Positions 46,772 to 56,849 are shown, counted from the stretch's first letter. The stretch: 64,000 nucleotides of DNA from CAWIOX01 sp963837775 (GCA_963837775.1 CAWIOX010000032.1:1-64000), one strand, 5' to 3'. Notes: a model not told the origin generated them from the letters alone. Numbers and translations: made by a program.

Positions 46772-48136
46772 ATGCAGAAAAAAGTATTCATCAAGACCTT
46801 CGGCTGCCAGATGAACGAGTACGACTCGGACAAGATGGCAGATGTACTGAACGCCTCCGACGGCATCATCAAGACCGACATCATCGAAGACGCCGACGTG
46901 ATCTTGCTCAACACCTGCTCGGTGCGCGAAAAAGCACAGGAAAAAGTGTTTTCCGACCTCGGCCGCATCCGCGAACTGAAGCTTGCCAGGCCCGATCTGG
47001 TGATCGGCGTCGGCGGTTGCGTTGCCTCGCAGGAAGGCGAAACCATCATCAAGCGCGCGCCGTATGTCGACGTGGTGTTCGGGCCGCAAACCCTGCACCG
47101 CTTGCCGGACATGATCAACCAGCGCCGCGCATCAGGCCGCCCGCAGGTCGATATCAGCTTCCCTGAAATCGAGAAATTCGATCATTTGCCGCCGGCCAAG
47201 GTCGATGGCGCGACTGCCTTCGTCTCGATCATGGAAGGCTGCAGCAAGTATTGCAGCTACTGCGTGGTGCCTTACACCCGCGGCGAAGAAGTCTCGCGCC
47301 GCTTCGAGGATGTGCTGAGCGAGATCGCCGGTCTGGTCGCGCAAGGCGTGAAAGAGATCACGCTGCTGGGGCAGAACGTCAATGCCTATCGCGGCGTGAT
47401 GGCCGACGGCGAGATCGCCGATTTTGCGCTGCTGATCGAATACATCGCGGAATTCCCCGAGCTGGAGCGCATCCGCTTCGTCACCAGCCACCCGAAAGAA
47501 TTCACCCAGCGCCTGATCGACACCTACGCCAAGGTGCCGAAGCTGGCCGACCACCTGTACCTGCCGGCGCAGCACGGTTCCGACCGCATCCTGGCGGCGA
47601 TGAAGCGCGGCTACACCGCGCTCGAATACAAGTCGGTGGTGCGGCGCTTGCGCGAGGTGCGCCCGAACATCGCGATCTCCAGCGACTTCATCGTCGGATT
47701 CCCGGGCGAGACCGATGCCGATTTCGAGGCGCTGATGAAACTGATCGCCGATATCGGCTACGACAACAGCTTCAGCTTCGTCTTCAGCGCGCGTCCCGGC
47801 ACCCCGGCCGCCAATCTGGAAGACGATACGCCGTACGAAGTCAAGCTGGCGCGCCTGCAACGGCTGCAGGCGGTGATCAGCGCCAACACCAAGAAATACA
47901 GCCAGGACATGATCGGCACCGTGCAGCGCATCCTGGTCGAAGGGCCTTCGGCCAAGAATCCCGAGGAATTCCAGGGCCGCTCGGAAAACAACCGGGTGGT
48001 CAATTTCGCCTGCGGCCCGAACGGCGCGCGCCTGGTCGGCCAGATGGTCGATATCGAGATCACCGAGAGCTATACTTATTCCCTGCGCGGCAACATGCGT
48101 CGCTGCGCAAGCAACCGAGGCCTGAAAACCATTTGA
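46772..48136 (+). CDS. miaB: tRNA-2-methylthio-N6-dimethylallyladenosine synthase
   Basis: A 454-residue radical-SAM methylthiotransferase that completes ms2i6A at position 37 after MiaA. The N-terminal UPF0004 domain has IKTFGCQMNEYDSDKM, LLNTCSVREKAQEK and GVGGCVASQEG, whose three cysteines hold the auxiliary cluster. The SAM cluster motif is CSKYCSYCVVPYTRGEE. A TRAM domain ends the protein. I start at the ATG at 46772; upstream codons in frame are not conserved-looking. The stop overlaps the phoH start, opening the miaB-phoH-ybeY-corC-lnt series. Confidence 0.96.
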   Translation: MQKKVFIKTFGCQMNEYDSDKMADVLNASDGIIKTDIIEDADVILLNTCSVREKAQEKVFSDLGRIRELKLARPDLVIGVGGCVASQEGETIIKRAPYVDVVFGPQTLHRLPDMINQRRASGRPQVDISFPEIEKFDHLPPAKVDGATAFVSIMEGCSKYCSYCVVPYTRGEEVSRRFEDVLSEIAGLVAQGVKEITLLGQNVNAYRGVMADGEIADFALLIEYIAEFPELERIRFVTSHPKEFTQRLIDTYAKVPKLADHLYLPAQHGSDRILAAMKRGYTALEYKSVVRRLREVRPNIAISSDFIVGFPGETDADFEALMKLIADIGYDNSFSFVFSARPGTPAANLEDDTPYEVKLARLQRLQAVISANTKKYSQDMIGTVQRILVEGPSAKNPEEFQGRSENNRVVNFACGPNGARLVGQMVDIEITESYTYSLRGNMRRCASNRGLKTI

Positions 48137-49191
48137 AAACCAAGACCCCCGTTCCGTCCCTGCACTTCCTCCCGGAACCGCTCGATAATTCGCGGCTGGC
48201 GCACCTGTGCGGGCCGCTGGATGAGAACCTGCGCCAGATTTCGAATGCGCTCGACGTGACGATTTTCCGGCGCGGCGACAAATTCATCGTCAGCGGCCAC
48301 AATGCCGCACGTGCGCTGCAGATACTCGAGCAGTTTTATGAGATTGCCAACAAGATCGTCTCGATCGACGACATCCAGCTGGCATTGGTCGAGCAGCGCG
48401 TAGCAGCGCATGCAGCGGTGCCGGCGATCCTGGCGGCGGAACTGCCGCCTGCCGAAATCGCCTCTGCCGAGCTGGAAAGTCCGATCCTGAAGACCCGTCG
48501 CAGCGATTTGCGCGGGCGCACCCCGCATCAGATCCAGTACCTGAAATCGGTGCTGGAACACGACATCACCTTCGGCGTCGGCCCGGCCGGCACCGGCAAG
48601 ACTTATCTGGCGGTCGCGTGCGCGGTCGATGCGCTGGAACGCGATGCGGTCAAGCGCATCGTGCTGACGCGCCCGGCGGTCGAAGCCGGCGAACGGCTCG
48701 GCTTTCTGCCCGGCGATCTGGCGCAGAAGGTCGATCCCTACCTGCGTCCGCTGTATGACGCGCTGTATGACCTGATGGGCTTTGACAAGACCCAGAAGCT
48801 GTTCGAAAAGCAGGTGATCGAAATCGCGCCGCTGGCCTATATGCGCGGCCGCACGCTGAACCATGCGTTCATCATCCTCGACGAAGCGCAAAACACCACG
48901 CCGGAGCAGATGAAGATGTTCCTGACCCGCATCGGCTTCGGCAGCAAGGCGGTGGTCACCGGCGACATCACGCAGGTCGACCTGCAACGCGGCCAGAAGA
49001 GCGGCCTGAACGATGCGATTGCCGTCATGAAGAATGTGCGCGGCATCGCGTTCACCCATTTCAGCAGCAGCGATGTGGTGCGTCACCCGCTGGTGGCGCG
49101 CATCGTCGATGCGTATGAAGCCGCCAGCAGCATGGCGGTCGAAGCTGCCAACACCTTAGCCCCCAGTCATAGACATGCCCGTAGAAAATAA
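48133..49191 (+). CDS. phoH: PhoH-like ATPase (YbeZ)
   Basis: A 352-residue P-loop ATPase of the PhoH/YbeZ family, with an N-terminal KH-like region and the Walker A motif GVGPAGTGKTYLAVACAV, then VLTRPAVEAGERLGFLPGDL, AFIILDEAQNTTPEQMKMFL and VVTGDITQVDLQRG. YbeZ works with YbeY in ribosome and 16S rRNA maturation. No ATG or GTG suits the N-terminus; a TTG at 48133 overlaps the miaB stop (TTGA) and gives MKTKTPVPSLHFLPEPLDN as the start. The unusual start and overlap suggest coupled, modest translation. Confidence 0.9.
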   Translation: MKTKTPVPSLHFLPEPLDNSRLAHLCGPLDENLRQISNALDVTIFRRGDKFIVSGHNAARALQILEQFYEIANKIVSIDDIQLALVEQRVAAHAAVPAILAAELPPAEIASAELESPILKTRRSDLRGRTPHQIQYLKSVLEHDITFGVGPAGTGKTYLAVACAVDALERDAVKRIVLTRPAVEAGERLGFLPGDLAQKVDPYLRPLYDALYDLMGFDKTQKLFEKQVIEIAPLAYMRGRTLNHAFIILDEAQNTTPEQMKMFLTRIGFGSKAVVTGDITQVDLQRGQKSGLNDAIAVMKNVRGIAFTHFSSSDVVRHPLVARIVDAYEAASSMAVEAANTLAPSHRHARRK

Positions 49192-49633
49192 ACTCTCCCT
49201 GTCGGTCCAGTACCCCGACCCGCGCCTGCAAGCCACGCTCACCCGCCCCAAGCTGCGGCGCTGGGTGCAGGCCGCGCTGTTCGCACCGGCCGAACTGACG
49301 ATCCGCTTCGTCGCGGCCGAAGAAGGCCGCACGCTCAACCGCGACTATCGCGGCAAGGATTATGCGACCAATGTGCTGACCTTCGCCTATACCGAAGACG
49401 AGGACGCGGAAGTCACGCAAGCCGACATCATCCTGTGCACCGATGTGCTGGAACAGGAAGCGGCGGCGCAGCAAAAATCGGTCGAAGCGCATGCCACCCA
49501 TCTGATCGTGCATGGCGTGCTGCATGCGCAGGGCTACGACCACGAGACCGATGAGGAAGCCGAAGAAATGGAAGGCATCGAGGCCGAGATCCTGGCCACG
49601 CTGGGATTGCCCAACCCGTATGCCGAGAACTGA
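49175..49633 (+). CDS. ybeY: Endoribonuclease YbeY (16S rRNA maturation)
   Basis: A 152-residue metalloprotein with the zinc motif HLIVHGVLHAQGYDHETDEE (HxxxHxxxxxH), preceded by RTLNRDYRGKDYATNVLTF, both diagnostic for YbeY. It is needed for 3' processing of 16S rRNA and for ribosome quality control. The gene overlaps the end of phoH by 17 bp. No strong ribosome-binding site is visible, in line with coupling. corC follows after 90 bp. Confidence 0.95.
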   Translation: MPVENKLSLSVQYPDPRLQATLTRPKLRRWVQAALFAPAELTIRFVAAEEGRTLNRDYRGKDYATNVLTFAYTEDEDAEVTQADIILCTDVLEQEAAAQQKSVEAHATHLIVHGVLHAQGYDHETDEEAEEMEGIEAEILATLGLPNPYAEN

Positions 49634-49723
49634 TCTGCATCAATCATAGACAAAAGGAATTGCGGCTTTTTTGGTCTCAGGGCACAAGTGTTGTATCCTA
49701 TGCCTCATCGCAACAACGGCTAA

Positions 49724-50614
49724 ATGCCCCCTATGCAAGATCAACCTAGTGGCGTCAAGTCTGACGCCAAGCCCCACCGGTCATTGTTTGAACGCCTGAC
49801 CGCACTGATTTCCCCTGAACCCGAGAACCGCGCCGAACTGCTGGAAATCCTGCATGACGCGCATGAACGCAGCCTGATCGATGCCGATGCGCTGTCGATG
49901 ATCGAAGGCGTGTTCCAGGTCTCCGACCTGTCGGCGCGCGACATCATGATTCCCCGCTCGCAAATGGATGTGATCGACATCAGCAAGCCGATCGAGGAAT
50001 GGATGCCGCATGTGCTGTCGACCGCGCACTCGCGCTTCCCCGCGATCGAGGGCGAGCGCGACAAGGTGGTCGGCATCCTGCTGGCCAAGGATTTGCTGCG
50101 TTATTACGCCGAGGAATCATTCGACGTGCGCGACATGCTGCGTCCGGCGATCTTCATTCCGGAATCGAAGCGCCTGAACGTGTTGCTGCGCGACTTCCGC
50201 GCCAACCGCAATCACATGGCGATCGTGGTCGATGAATACAGCGGCGTGGCCGGCCTGATCACGATCGAGGATGTGCTGGAGCAAATCGTCGGCGACATCG
50301 AGGACGAATACGATTTCGACGAGGAAGAAGACAATATCCTCGCGATCAAGGAAGGCGTGTTCGGACCGCGCTGGCGCATCAAGGCGCTGACCGAGATCGA
50401 GCAGTTCAACCAGACGCTGGACGTCAAGCTCACCGATGACGACGTCGACACCATCGGCGGACTGGTCGCCAACCATCTGGGCCGCATGCCGCGCAAGGGC
50501 GATGTGTTCGACATCGAGCGGCTGCGCTTCGAAGTGCTGCGCGCCGATGCGCGCCAGGTGCATGCGCTGCTGGTCGAAAAACTCCCGGAACCGGACCTCG
50601 AAGATCACGATTAA
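49724..50614 (+). CDS. corC: CorC/YbeX family protein with CBS domains
   Basis: A 296-residue cytoplasmic protein. Two CBS domains (about residues 65-190: SARDIMIPRSQMDVIDI, FPAIEGERDKVVGILLAKDL, NHMAIVVDEYSGVAGLITIE) are followed by the acidic EDEYDFDEEEDN and a CorC_HlyC transporter-associated domain (VDTIGGLVANHLGRMPRKGD). It is linked to magnesium/cobalt efflux and, with YbeY and YbeZ, to ribosome homeostasis. A second ATG lies three codons in. It is the fourth gene of the miaB series; a hairpin terminator inside repeat copy D follows. Confidence 0.93.
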   Translation: MPPMQDQPSGVKSDAKPHRSLFERLTALISPEPENRAELLEILHDAHERSLIDADALSMIEGVFQVSDLSARDIMIPRSQMDVIDISKPIEEWMPHVLSTAHSRFPAIEGERDKVVGILLAKDLLRYYAEESFDVRDMLRPAIFIPESKRLNVLLRDFRANRNHMAIVVDEYSGVAGLITIEDVLEQIVGDIEDEYDFDEEEDNILAIKEGVFGPRWRIKALTEIEQFNQTLDVKLTDDDVDTIGGLVANHLGRMPRKGDVFDIERLRFEVLRADARQVHALLVEKLPEPDLEDHD

Positions 50615-50627
50615 ACCGGATTAAGAT

Positions 50628-50705
50628 GGGGGTATCCATCAAAACACTGCCATCCCCGCACAGTTACTGCGGGGATTTTTACATACAGCCACCAGTATAT
50701 ATTTC
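50628..50705 (+). repeat. Intergenic repeat family, copy D, containing a terminator
   Basis: GGGGGTATCCATCAAAA opens the copy. Its centre has a 9-bp stem (arm ATCCCCGCA, 50652-50660 with 50668-50676) followed by TTTTT, a good intrinsic terminator for corC. The end has ATAC-N8-GTAT. It separates corC from lnt. Confidence 0.65.
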
Positions 50706-50762
50706 GCCCCAGGACTGCTTTGGCGGCATAAAACCAGGCACTATTTACAGGAACACCCTCGC

Positions 50763-52315
50763 GTGACTCACCCTCAGACCCCATTTTTTCTGGCACTGCC
50801 GCTGGCGCTGCTGGCCGGCGCACTGAATATCCTTGCGTTCGCGCCGTTCGGCTGGTGGCCGCTGCAGATCGCGGCGCTGGCGCTGGCCTATCTGCTGGCG
50901 CAACGGCAATCCAGCCTGCGGCGCAGCATGCTGGTGGCGTGGGCCTTCGGTTTCGGCTGGTCGGTGTGCGGCGTCTACTGGCTGTACATCAGCATGCATC
51001 GCTTCGGCGGCCTGCCTTCCGTCGTCGCCGCGCTGGCGGTGGCCTTGCTGGCGCTGTTGCTGGGCGTGTTCCCGGCGCTGGCGATCGCTGCCGGGATACG
51101 GCTGCGGCAACGCTGGTCGGCCCCGGCACCCGATGCGCGGCGCTGCTGATTTTCCCGGCGCTGTGGGCACTGGCGGAGTGGCTGCGCGGCTGGATTTTCA
51201 CCGGCCTGCCGTGGGCGTCCTCCGGCTACGCGCATACCGCCAGCCCGCTGGCCGGCTATGCGCCCCTGATCGGCGTGTACGGACTGGCCTGGCTTGCCGC
51301 GTTGCTGGCCGGCTGCCTGGCGCTGCTGCCGTCGCGCAAATCGCCGCTGCTGCTGGCCGCCGCGCTGCTGGGGGCCGGCCTGGGGCTGAATACGATCAAC
51401 TGGACCAGTCCGCACGGCCAGCCGATTTCGGTCAGGTTATTGCAAGGCAATGTGCCGCAGGAAATGAAGTTCGATGCCGAACAACTGAATACGTCGCTGT
51501 CGCTGTACCACGACATGATCCGCGCCCAGCCGGCCGACCTGATCGCCACGCCGGAGACCGCGATCCCGCTGCTGGCGCAACAGTTGCCGCCGGATTATCT
51601 GCCGCGGCTGGCCGATTTTGCCCGCCAGTCGGGCAGCGCGCTGGCGATCGGCATCCCGCTCAGCGACGGCCCACTGCGCTATGCGAACAGCGTAATCGGC
51701 ATTCCGCCGAGTGACGCCGCGCTGGCCTATCGCTACGACAAGCACCATCTGGTGCCGTTCGGCGAATTCATCCCGTCCGGTTTCCGCTGGTTCGTCGACC
51801 TGATGCATATCCCGCTCGGCGATTTCACCCGCGGCGCGGCGCTGCAGGCGCCGTTTGCGGTCAAGGACCAGTGGCTGCTGCCGAATATCTGCTACGAAGA
51901 TCTGTTCGGCGAAGAAATCGCCGATCAGCTGGCGGCCAGCCACTTCGCCGGCACGCCGCCGGCGACAATCTTGCTCAACGTCTCCAACATCGCGTGGTTC
52001 GGCGATTCGCTGGCGCTGCCGCAGCATCTGCAGATATCGCAGATGCGCGCACTGGAAACCGGGCGCCCGATGCTGCGCGCCACCAATACCGGCAGCACCG
52101 CGGTGATCGACCCCAAGGGCCGGGTGACGGCCCAATTGCCGCCTTACACCGTGGCCACGCTGGCGGCATCGGTCCAGGGCTATCAGGGGATCACCCCGTA
52201 TATTTTGGTGGGCAATACGGCAATCGTGCTGCTGGCCGGGCTGCTGCTGGGCCTGGCATGGCTATTGACGCGCAAAAACCGCCGCAAATCGCATGCCGCA
52301 GGAAAAACCCGCTAA
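50763..52315 (+). CDS. lnt: Apolipoprotein N-acyltransferase (frameshifted in this sequence)
   Basis: Lnt adds the third acyl chain to lipoproteins in the inner membrane. The N-terminal membrane region (LALPLALLAGALNILAFAPF, FGFGWSVCGVYWLYISMHRF) begins at a GTG at 50763 with AGGA upstream. Near 51108-51147 the frame shifts by one base; the rest continues as FPALWALAEWLRGWIFTGLP, the nitrilase-like catalytic part with ATPETAIPLL (Glu), YDKHHLVPFGEFIP and NICYEDLFGEEI (catalytic Cys). Both parts are complete. Since lnt is usually essential in these bacteria, a sequence error is the likeliest cause. Confidence 0.9.
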
Positions 52316-52384
52316 AATCCAAGGTTTCAGCAAACTCACTCACCCTCGCCCTGGCGTTGCATCGAATCAAGAGGGAAACAAAAA

Positions 52385-53296
52385 ATGCTCACATTCCAAC
52401 AAATCATCCTCAAGCTGCAAGACTACTGGGACGCGCAAGGCTGCGCGCTGCTGCAACCGTACGACATGGAAGTCGGCGCCGGCACGTCGCACACCGCCAC
52501 CTTCCTGCGCGCGATCGGTCCGGAGCCGTGGCGCGCTGCCTATGTGCAGCCGTCGCGCCGCCCGAAGGACGGCCGCTACGGCGAGAACCCGAACCGCCTG
52601 CAGCACTATTACCAGTACCAGGTGGTGCTGAAGCCGGCGCCGGAAAATATCATCGAGCTGTACCTCGGCTCACTGGAAGCGCTGGGACTGAACCTGCAGC
52701 AAAACGACGTGCGTTTCGTCGAGGATGACTGGGAAAACCCGACGCTGGGCGCCTGGGGCCTGGGCTGGGAAGTCTGGCTCAACGGCATGGAAGTCACGCA
52801 ATTCACCTATTTCCAGCAAGTCGGCGGCCTCGACTGCAAGCCGGTGCTGGGCGAGATCACCTACGGCATCGAACGGCTGGCGATGTATCTGCAGGGCGTC
52901 GAAAACGTCTACGACCTGGTCTGGACCGAATGGGAAGAAAACGGCATCCAGAAAAAGCTGAGCTACGGCGACGTGTTCCACCAGAACGAGGTGGAACAAT
53001 CGACCTTCAACTTCGAACACGCGAATACCGAGTTCCTGTTCTCGCTGTTTAACAACTACGAAGCCGAAGCCAAGCGCCTGATGGAAGTCCCGCTGACCCT
53101 GCCCGCGTATGAAATGGTGCTGAAAGCGGCGCACAGCTTCAACATGCTCGATGCGCGCGGCGCGATTTCGGTCACCGAGCGGGCCGCCTACATGGGCCGC
53201 ATCCGCAACCTGTCGCGCGGCGTCGCGCAAGCCTATTACGACTCGCGCGAGCGGCTCGGCTTCCCGATGTGCGGCGATGGGCGCAAGGCGGCCTGA
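52385..53296 (+). CDS. glyQ: Glycyl-tRNA synthetase alpha subunit
   Basis: A 303-residue class II synthetase alpha chain, of normal length. It starts MLTFQQIILKLQDYWDAQGC, then ALLQPYDMEVGAGTSHTATF, PSRRPKDGRYGENPNRLQHY (motif 2 region) and EITYGIERLAMYLQ (motif 3). The enzyme is the alpha2beta2 form common in proteobacteria. GAGGGA precedes the ATG. glyS follows after about 100 bp. The order lnt-glyQ-glyS-gmhB-plsC is typical of Burkholderiales. Confidence 0.98.
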   Translation: MLTFQQIILKLQDYWDAQGCALLQPYDMEVGAGTSHTATFLRAIGPEPWRAAYVQPSRRPKDGRYGENPNRLQHYYQYQVVLKPAPENIIELYLGSLEALGLNLQQNDVRFVEDDWENPTLGAWGLGWEVWLNGMEVTQFTYFQQVGGLDCKPVLGEITYGIERLAMYLQGVENVYDLVWTEWEENGIQKKLSYGDVFHQNEVEQSTFNFEHANTEFLFSLFNNYEAEAKRLMEVPLTLPAYEMVLKAAHSFNMLDARGAISVTERAAYMGRIRNLSRGVAQAYYDSRERLGFPMCGDGRKAA

Positions 53297-53397
53297 TACC
53301 GTCGCATCAACTTGCAGGGTGACGCGCTGCGCGCCCTGCAATTCCGAACACCCTATAAATACTCGCTTCCCGCCTGTGCCGGGATGATGGCAAAAAA

Positions 53398-55491
53398 ATG
53401 AACCAGACACTATTAGTCGAACTCCTGACCGAAGAACTGCCGCCGAAAGCGCTGGCCAAGCTGGGCGACGCCTTCGCCGCCGGCATCGCCAACGGACTCA
53501 AAACGCGCGATTTCCTCGAAGCCGATTCCGTCGTCACCGCCTTCGCGTCGCCACGCCGGCTCGCAGTCACGATCAGCCATGTGCGCGCAAGCTCGCCGGA
53601 CAAGGCGATCCGCGAAAAAGTGCTGCCGGTATCGGTCGCGCTCGACGCCGACGGCAATCCGACCGCGCCGCTGGCCAAGAAACTGGCCGCGATGGGCTTT
53701 CCCGACCTGCGCGTGAGCGATCTGGAACGGGCGCAGGACGGCAAGGCGGAAAGCTTTTTCACCACCTACACCGCGCCGGGTTCGGCCTTGCACAGCGGCC
53801 TGCAGGCCGCGCTGGAAGAAACCAGCGCCAAACTGCCGATCCCCAAGCTGATGAGCTATCAGCGCCCGGACGGCACCACCGTGCAATTCGTGCGCCCGGC
53901 AAAAAAATTGCTGGCGATGCATGGCGAGGCGGTGGTCCCGGTCGCGATCCTCGGCCTGGCCGCCGGCCTGACCACGCTCGGCCACCGTTTCCTGGCCAAC
54001 CCGGGCGAAGAAATCGCGATCACCCACGCCGACGCGTATGCCAGCACGCTCGAAGCGCACGGCAAGGTGATCGCCAGCGTCAGCGCCCGCAAGGAAAAAA
54101 TCCGCGCCGCGCTGCTCGACAAGGCCGGCGACGATCAGGTGCTGATGCCGGAATCGCTGCTGGATGAAGTGTCGGCGCTGGTCGAATGGCCGGTAGTGTA
54201 TGAATGCCATTTCGAGCACGAATTCCTGTCGGTGCCGCAGGAATGCCTGATCCTGACGATGCAGACCAACCAGAAATATTTTGCGCTGACCGACCGCCAC
54301 GGCAAGCTGCGCTCGCGCTTTCTGATCGTCTCCAACATCGAAACCAGCGACCCGCAGCACATCATCGGCGGCAACGAGCGCGTGGTGCGCCCGCGCCTGT
54401 CCGACGCCAAGTTTTTCTTCGAGCAGGACAAGAAAAAAACCCTGGCCGAGCGCCTGCCGGGGCTGGCCAATGTGGTGTATCACAACAAGCTGGGCACCCA
54501 GGCGCAGCGCATGGAGCGCGTCAAGGCGCTGGCAGCCACCATCGCCGGCATGCTGGGCGCCGATGCGGCGCTGGCCGCACGCGGCGCGATGCTGGCCAAG
54601 GCCGATCTGCTGACCGACATGGTGGGCGAATTCCCCGAGCTGCAAGGCATCATGGGCACTTACTATGCGCGCTTTGACGGCGAGCACGAGGAAGTCGCGC
54701 TGACCGCGTCCGAGCATTACCAGCCGCGCTTTGCCGGCGACGCGTTGCCGTCGACCCAGACCGGCACCGCGGTGGCGCTGGCCGACAAGCTCGAAACCCT
54801 GGTCGGGATCTGGGGCATCGGCCTGCAACCGACCGGCGACAAGGACCCGTTCGCGCTGCGCCGCCACGCGCTCGGCGTGCTGCGCATGCTGATCGAAAAA
54901 CGCCTGCCGCTGTCGCTGCACGCATTATTGACGGCAGCGACTGCGCTGTTCGCCGGCAATCCCCAGTTCAAGGACCCGGGCGCCGACATCACCACCTTCA
55001 TCCTGGAGCGCCTGCGCGGCGTGCTGCGCGAACGCGGCTTCTCGCCGAACGAGATCGAAGCGGTGGTCGCGCAACAGCCGGACACGCTGGACAACATCAT
55101 CGAGCGGCTGGAGGCAGTGCAAGCCTTTGCCGCATTGCCGGAATCCGCTTCGCTGGCGGCCGCCAACAAGCGCATCACCAACATCTTGAAAAAGTCCGAA
55201 GCCGGCGCTGCCGCGACGGTGCAAGCCGGCTTGCTGCAAGAAGCCGCCGAACAGGGTTTGCATGCGGCGATGACCGAGGTCAAGCCGCAAGTCGATGCGG
55301 CATTTGCGCAGGGCGATTTCAGCGCAGCGCTGAAGACCCTGGCCGCGTTGCGCGACCAGGTGGATGCCTTCTTCAACGAGGTGATGGTCAATGCCGAAGA
55401 TGTCGCGCTGCGCAACAACCGCATCGCGCTGCTGTCCGAACTGCACGGGATGATGAACCAGGTCGCGGACATTTCCAAACTGGCGGCCTGA
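53398..55491 (+). CDS. glyS: Glycyl-tRNA synthetase beta subunit
   Basis: A 697-residue beta chain. It starts NQTLLVELLTEELPPKALAK and contains FASPRRLAVTISHV, SLLDEVSALVEWPVVYECHF, VPQECLILTMQTNQKYFAL and VRPRLSDAKFFFEQDKKKTL, with a C-terminal DALR-like anticodon-binding region (VMVNAEDVALRNNRIALLSE). It provides tRNA binding for the alpha2beta2 enzyme. A long frame on the opposite strand is only a shadow. gmhB follows after 37 bp. Confidence 0.98.
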   Translation: MNQTLLVELLTEELPPKALAKLGDAFAAGIANGLKTRDFLEADSVVTAFASPRRLAVTISHVRASSPDKAIREKVLPVSVALDADGNPTAPLAKKLAAMGFPDLRVSDLERAQDGKAESFFTTYTAPGSALHSGLQAALEETSAKLPIPKLMSYQRPDGTTVQFVRPAKKLLAMHGEAVVPVAILGLAAGLTTLGHRFLANPGEEIAITHADAYASTLEAHGKVIASVSARKEKIRAALLDKAGDDQVLMPESLLDEVSALVEWPVVYECHFEHEFLSVPQECLILTMQTNQKYFALTDRHGKLRSRFLIVSNIETSDPQHIIGGNERVVRPRLSDAKFFFEQDKKKTLAERLPGLANVVYHNKLGTQAQRMERVKALAATIAGMLGADAALAARGAMLAKADLLTDMVGEFPELQGIMGTYYARFDGEHEEVALTASEHYQPRFAGDALPSTQTGTAVALADKLETLVGIWGIGLQPTGDKDPFALRRHALGVLRMLIEKRLPLSLHALLTAATALFAGNPQFKDPGADITTFILERLRGVLRERGFSPNEIEAVVAQQPDTLDNIIERLEAVQAFAALPESASLAAANKRITNILKKSEAGAAATVQAGLLQEAAEQGLHAAMTEVKPQVDAAFAQGDFSAALKTLAALRDQVDAFFNEVMVNAEDVALRNNRIALLSELHGMMNQVADISKLAA

Positions 55492-55528
55492 CAGTCAATA
55501 AGCAAGCTGAGATAAGAAAGGCGACGCA

Positions 55529-56071
55529 ATGAAACTCATCATTCTGGACCGCGACGGCGTCATCAATCAGGACTCCGACGCCTTCATCAAGTCACCGGAC
55601 GAATGGATTCCGATTCCCGGTTCGCTGGAAGCGATTGCCCGCCTGAACCAGGCCGGCTATCGCGTGGTGGTGGCGACCAACCAGTCCGGCATTGCGCGCC
55701 GCCTGTTCGATATGGCGACACTGAATGCGATCCATCAAAAGATGCATGCGGCGACCCAGGCGGTCGGCGCGGAAATCGACACCGTGTTCTACTGCCCGCA
55801 TATGTCGGATGAAAACTGCGATTGCCGCAAGCCGAAGCCGGGCATGCTGCACGAGATTGCGAAGCGCTTCGATGTCAGCCTGAAAGGCGTGCCGACGGTC
55901 GGCGATTCCTTGCGCGACCTGCAGGCCGGCTTCATCAGCGGTTGCGTACCCTACCTGGTGATGACCGGCAAAGGCGAGAAGACCCAGAAAAGCGGCGGCC
56001 TGCCGCCGGGCACGACCATTCATCCCAACCTGGCAGCGGTGGTCGACAGCCTGCTGGGAAACCACTCTTAA
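55529..56071 (+). CDS. gmhB: D-glycero-beta-D-manno-heptose-1,7-bisphosphate 7-phosphatase
   Basis: A 180-residue HAD phosphatase. The nucleophile motif is IILDRDGVINQDSD. VVVATNQSGIARRLFD and the zinc-binding CPHMSDENCDCRKPKPGMLH, with its three Cys and one His, are diagnostic of GmhB. VGDSLRDLQAG is HAD motif IV. It makes the heptose precursor for LPS inner core. AAGG lies upstream of the ATG. It sits between glyS and plsC, an arrangement common in this order. Confidence 0.96.
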   Translation: MKLIILDRDGVINQDSDAFIKSPDEWIPIPGSLEAIARLNQAGYRVVVATNQSGIARRLFDMATLNAIHQKMHAATQAVGAEIDTVFYCPHMSDENCDCRKPKPGMLHEIAKRFDVSLKGVPTVGDSLRDLQAGFISGCVPYLVMTGKGEKTQKSGGLPPGTTIHPNLAAVVDSLLGNHS

Positions 56072-56106
56072 ATCATAAAAAGCACCTAAGTCCCTCTGGA
56101 GATTCA

Positions 56107-56835
56107 ATGCTGTTCCTGCGTTCCCTGCTGTTAGCGTTAGTGATGCTGGTCATAACCCCGATTTGGGCTTGTATATGCTTTCTGGCTGCGCCGCTGCCCT
56201 ACAACCAGCGTTTCTACGTGACTTCGCGCTGGAATGTGTTCGTCATCTGGGCCGCCAAAGTCATCTGCGGCGTCCGTCATCAAATCAAGGGCGCCGAAAA
56301 CCTGCCCGATGCACCGGTGATCCTGCTGTGCAAGCACCAGTCGGCATGGGAAACCATTTTCCTGCTCTGCAACATGCCGCGACCGCTGGTGTTCGTATTT
56401 AAAAAAGAACTGATGTACGTGCCGTTCTTCGGCTGGGCGCTGGCGCTGCTGCGCATGATCCCGATCGATCGCAGCAGCGGAAAAAATGCCTTCAAGAACA
56501 TGGTCATGCATGGCAAGAAACGGCTGGCCGATGGCCAATGGATCATCATGTTTCCGGAAGGCACGCGCATCCCGGTCGGCGAAAAAGGCCAGTACAAGAG
56601 CGGCGGCGTGCGGCTGGCGATCCAGACCAAGGCGCTGATCGTTCCGATCGCAGTGAACTCGGGCGAATGCTGGCCGAAAAATTCGTTCATCAAGAAACCG
56701 GGACTGGTGACCGTCTCGATCGGCCAGCCGATCAGCCCCGAAGGACGGCGCCCGGATGACTTGATGGATCAGGTCGAAGCCTGGATCGAGTCCGAAATGC
56801 GGGTGATCTCGCCCGCTGTCTATGCCCGGAAATAA
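56107..56835 (+). CDS. plsC: 1-acyl-sn-glycerol-3-phosphate acyltransferase
   Basis: A 242-residue inner-membrane acyltransferase that makes phosphatidic acid. One N-terminal helix (LLLALVMLVITPIWACICFL) is followed by the catalytic block. The usual H-x4-D appears as H77-QSAW-E82 (HX4E). IPIDRSSGKNAF and MFPEGTRIPVG (block III) are intact. The Asp-to-Glu form, KHQSxWE, is common in glyS-linked PlsC proteins as far as I recall. GGAG precedes the ATG at 56107; the longer frame reaching into gmhB is rejected. Confidence 0.93.
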   Translation: MLFLRSLLLALVMLVITPIWACICFLAAPLPYNQRFYVTSRWNVFVIWAAKVICGVRHQIKGAENLPDAPVILLCKHQSAWETIFLLCNMPRPLVFVFKKELMYVPFFGWALALLRMIPIDRSSGKNAFKNMVMHGKKRLADGQWIIMFPEGTRIPVGEKGQYKSGGVRLAIQTKALIVPIAVNSGECWPKNSFIKKPGLVTVSIGQPISPEGRRPDDLMDQVEAWIESEMRVISPAVYARK

Positions 56836-56849
56836 GCCTGCGCCGCAGC

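Noticed and set aside
53413..54921. 502-codon open frame antisense to glyS
   Set aside because: Shadow of a highly conserved gene in GC-rich DNA.
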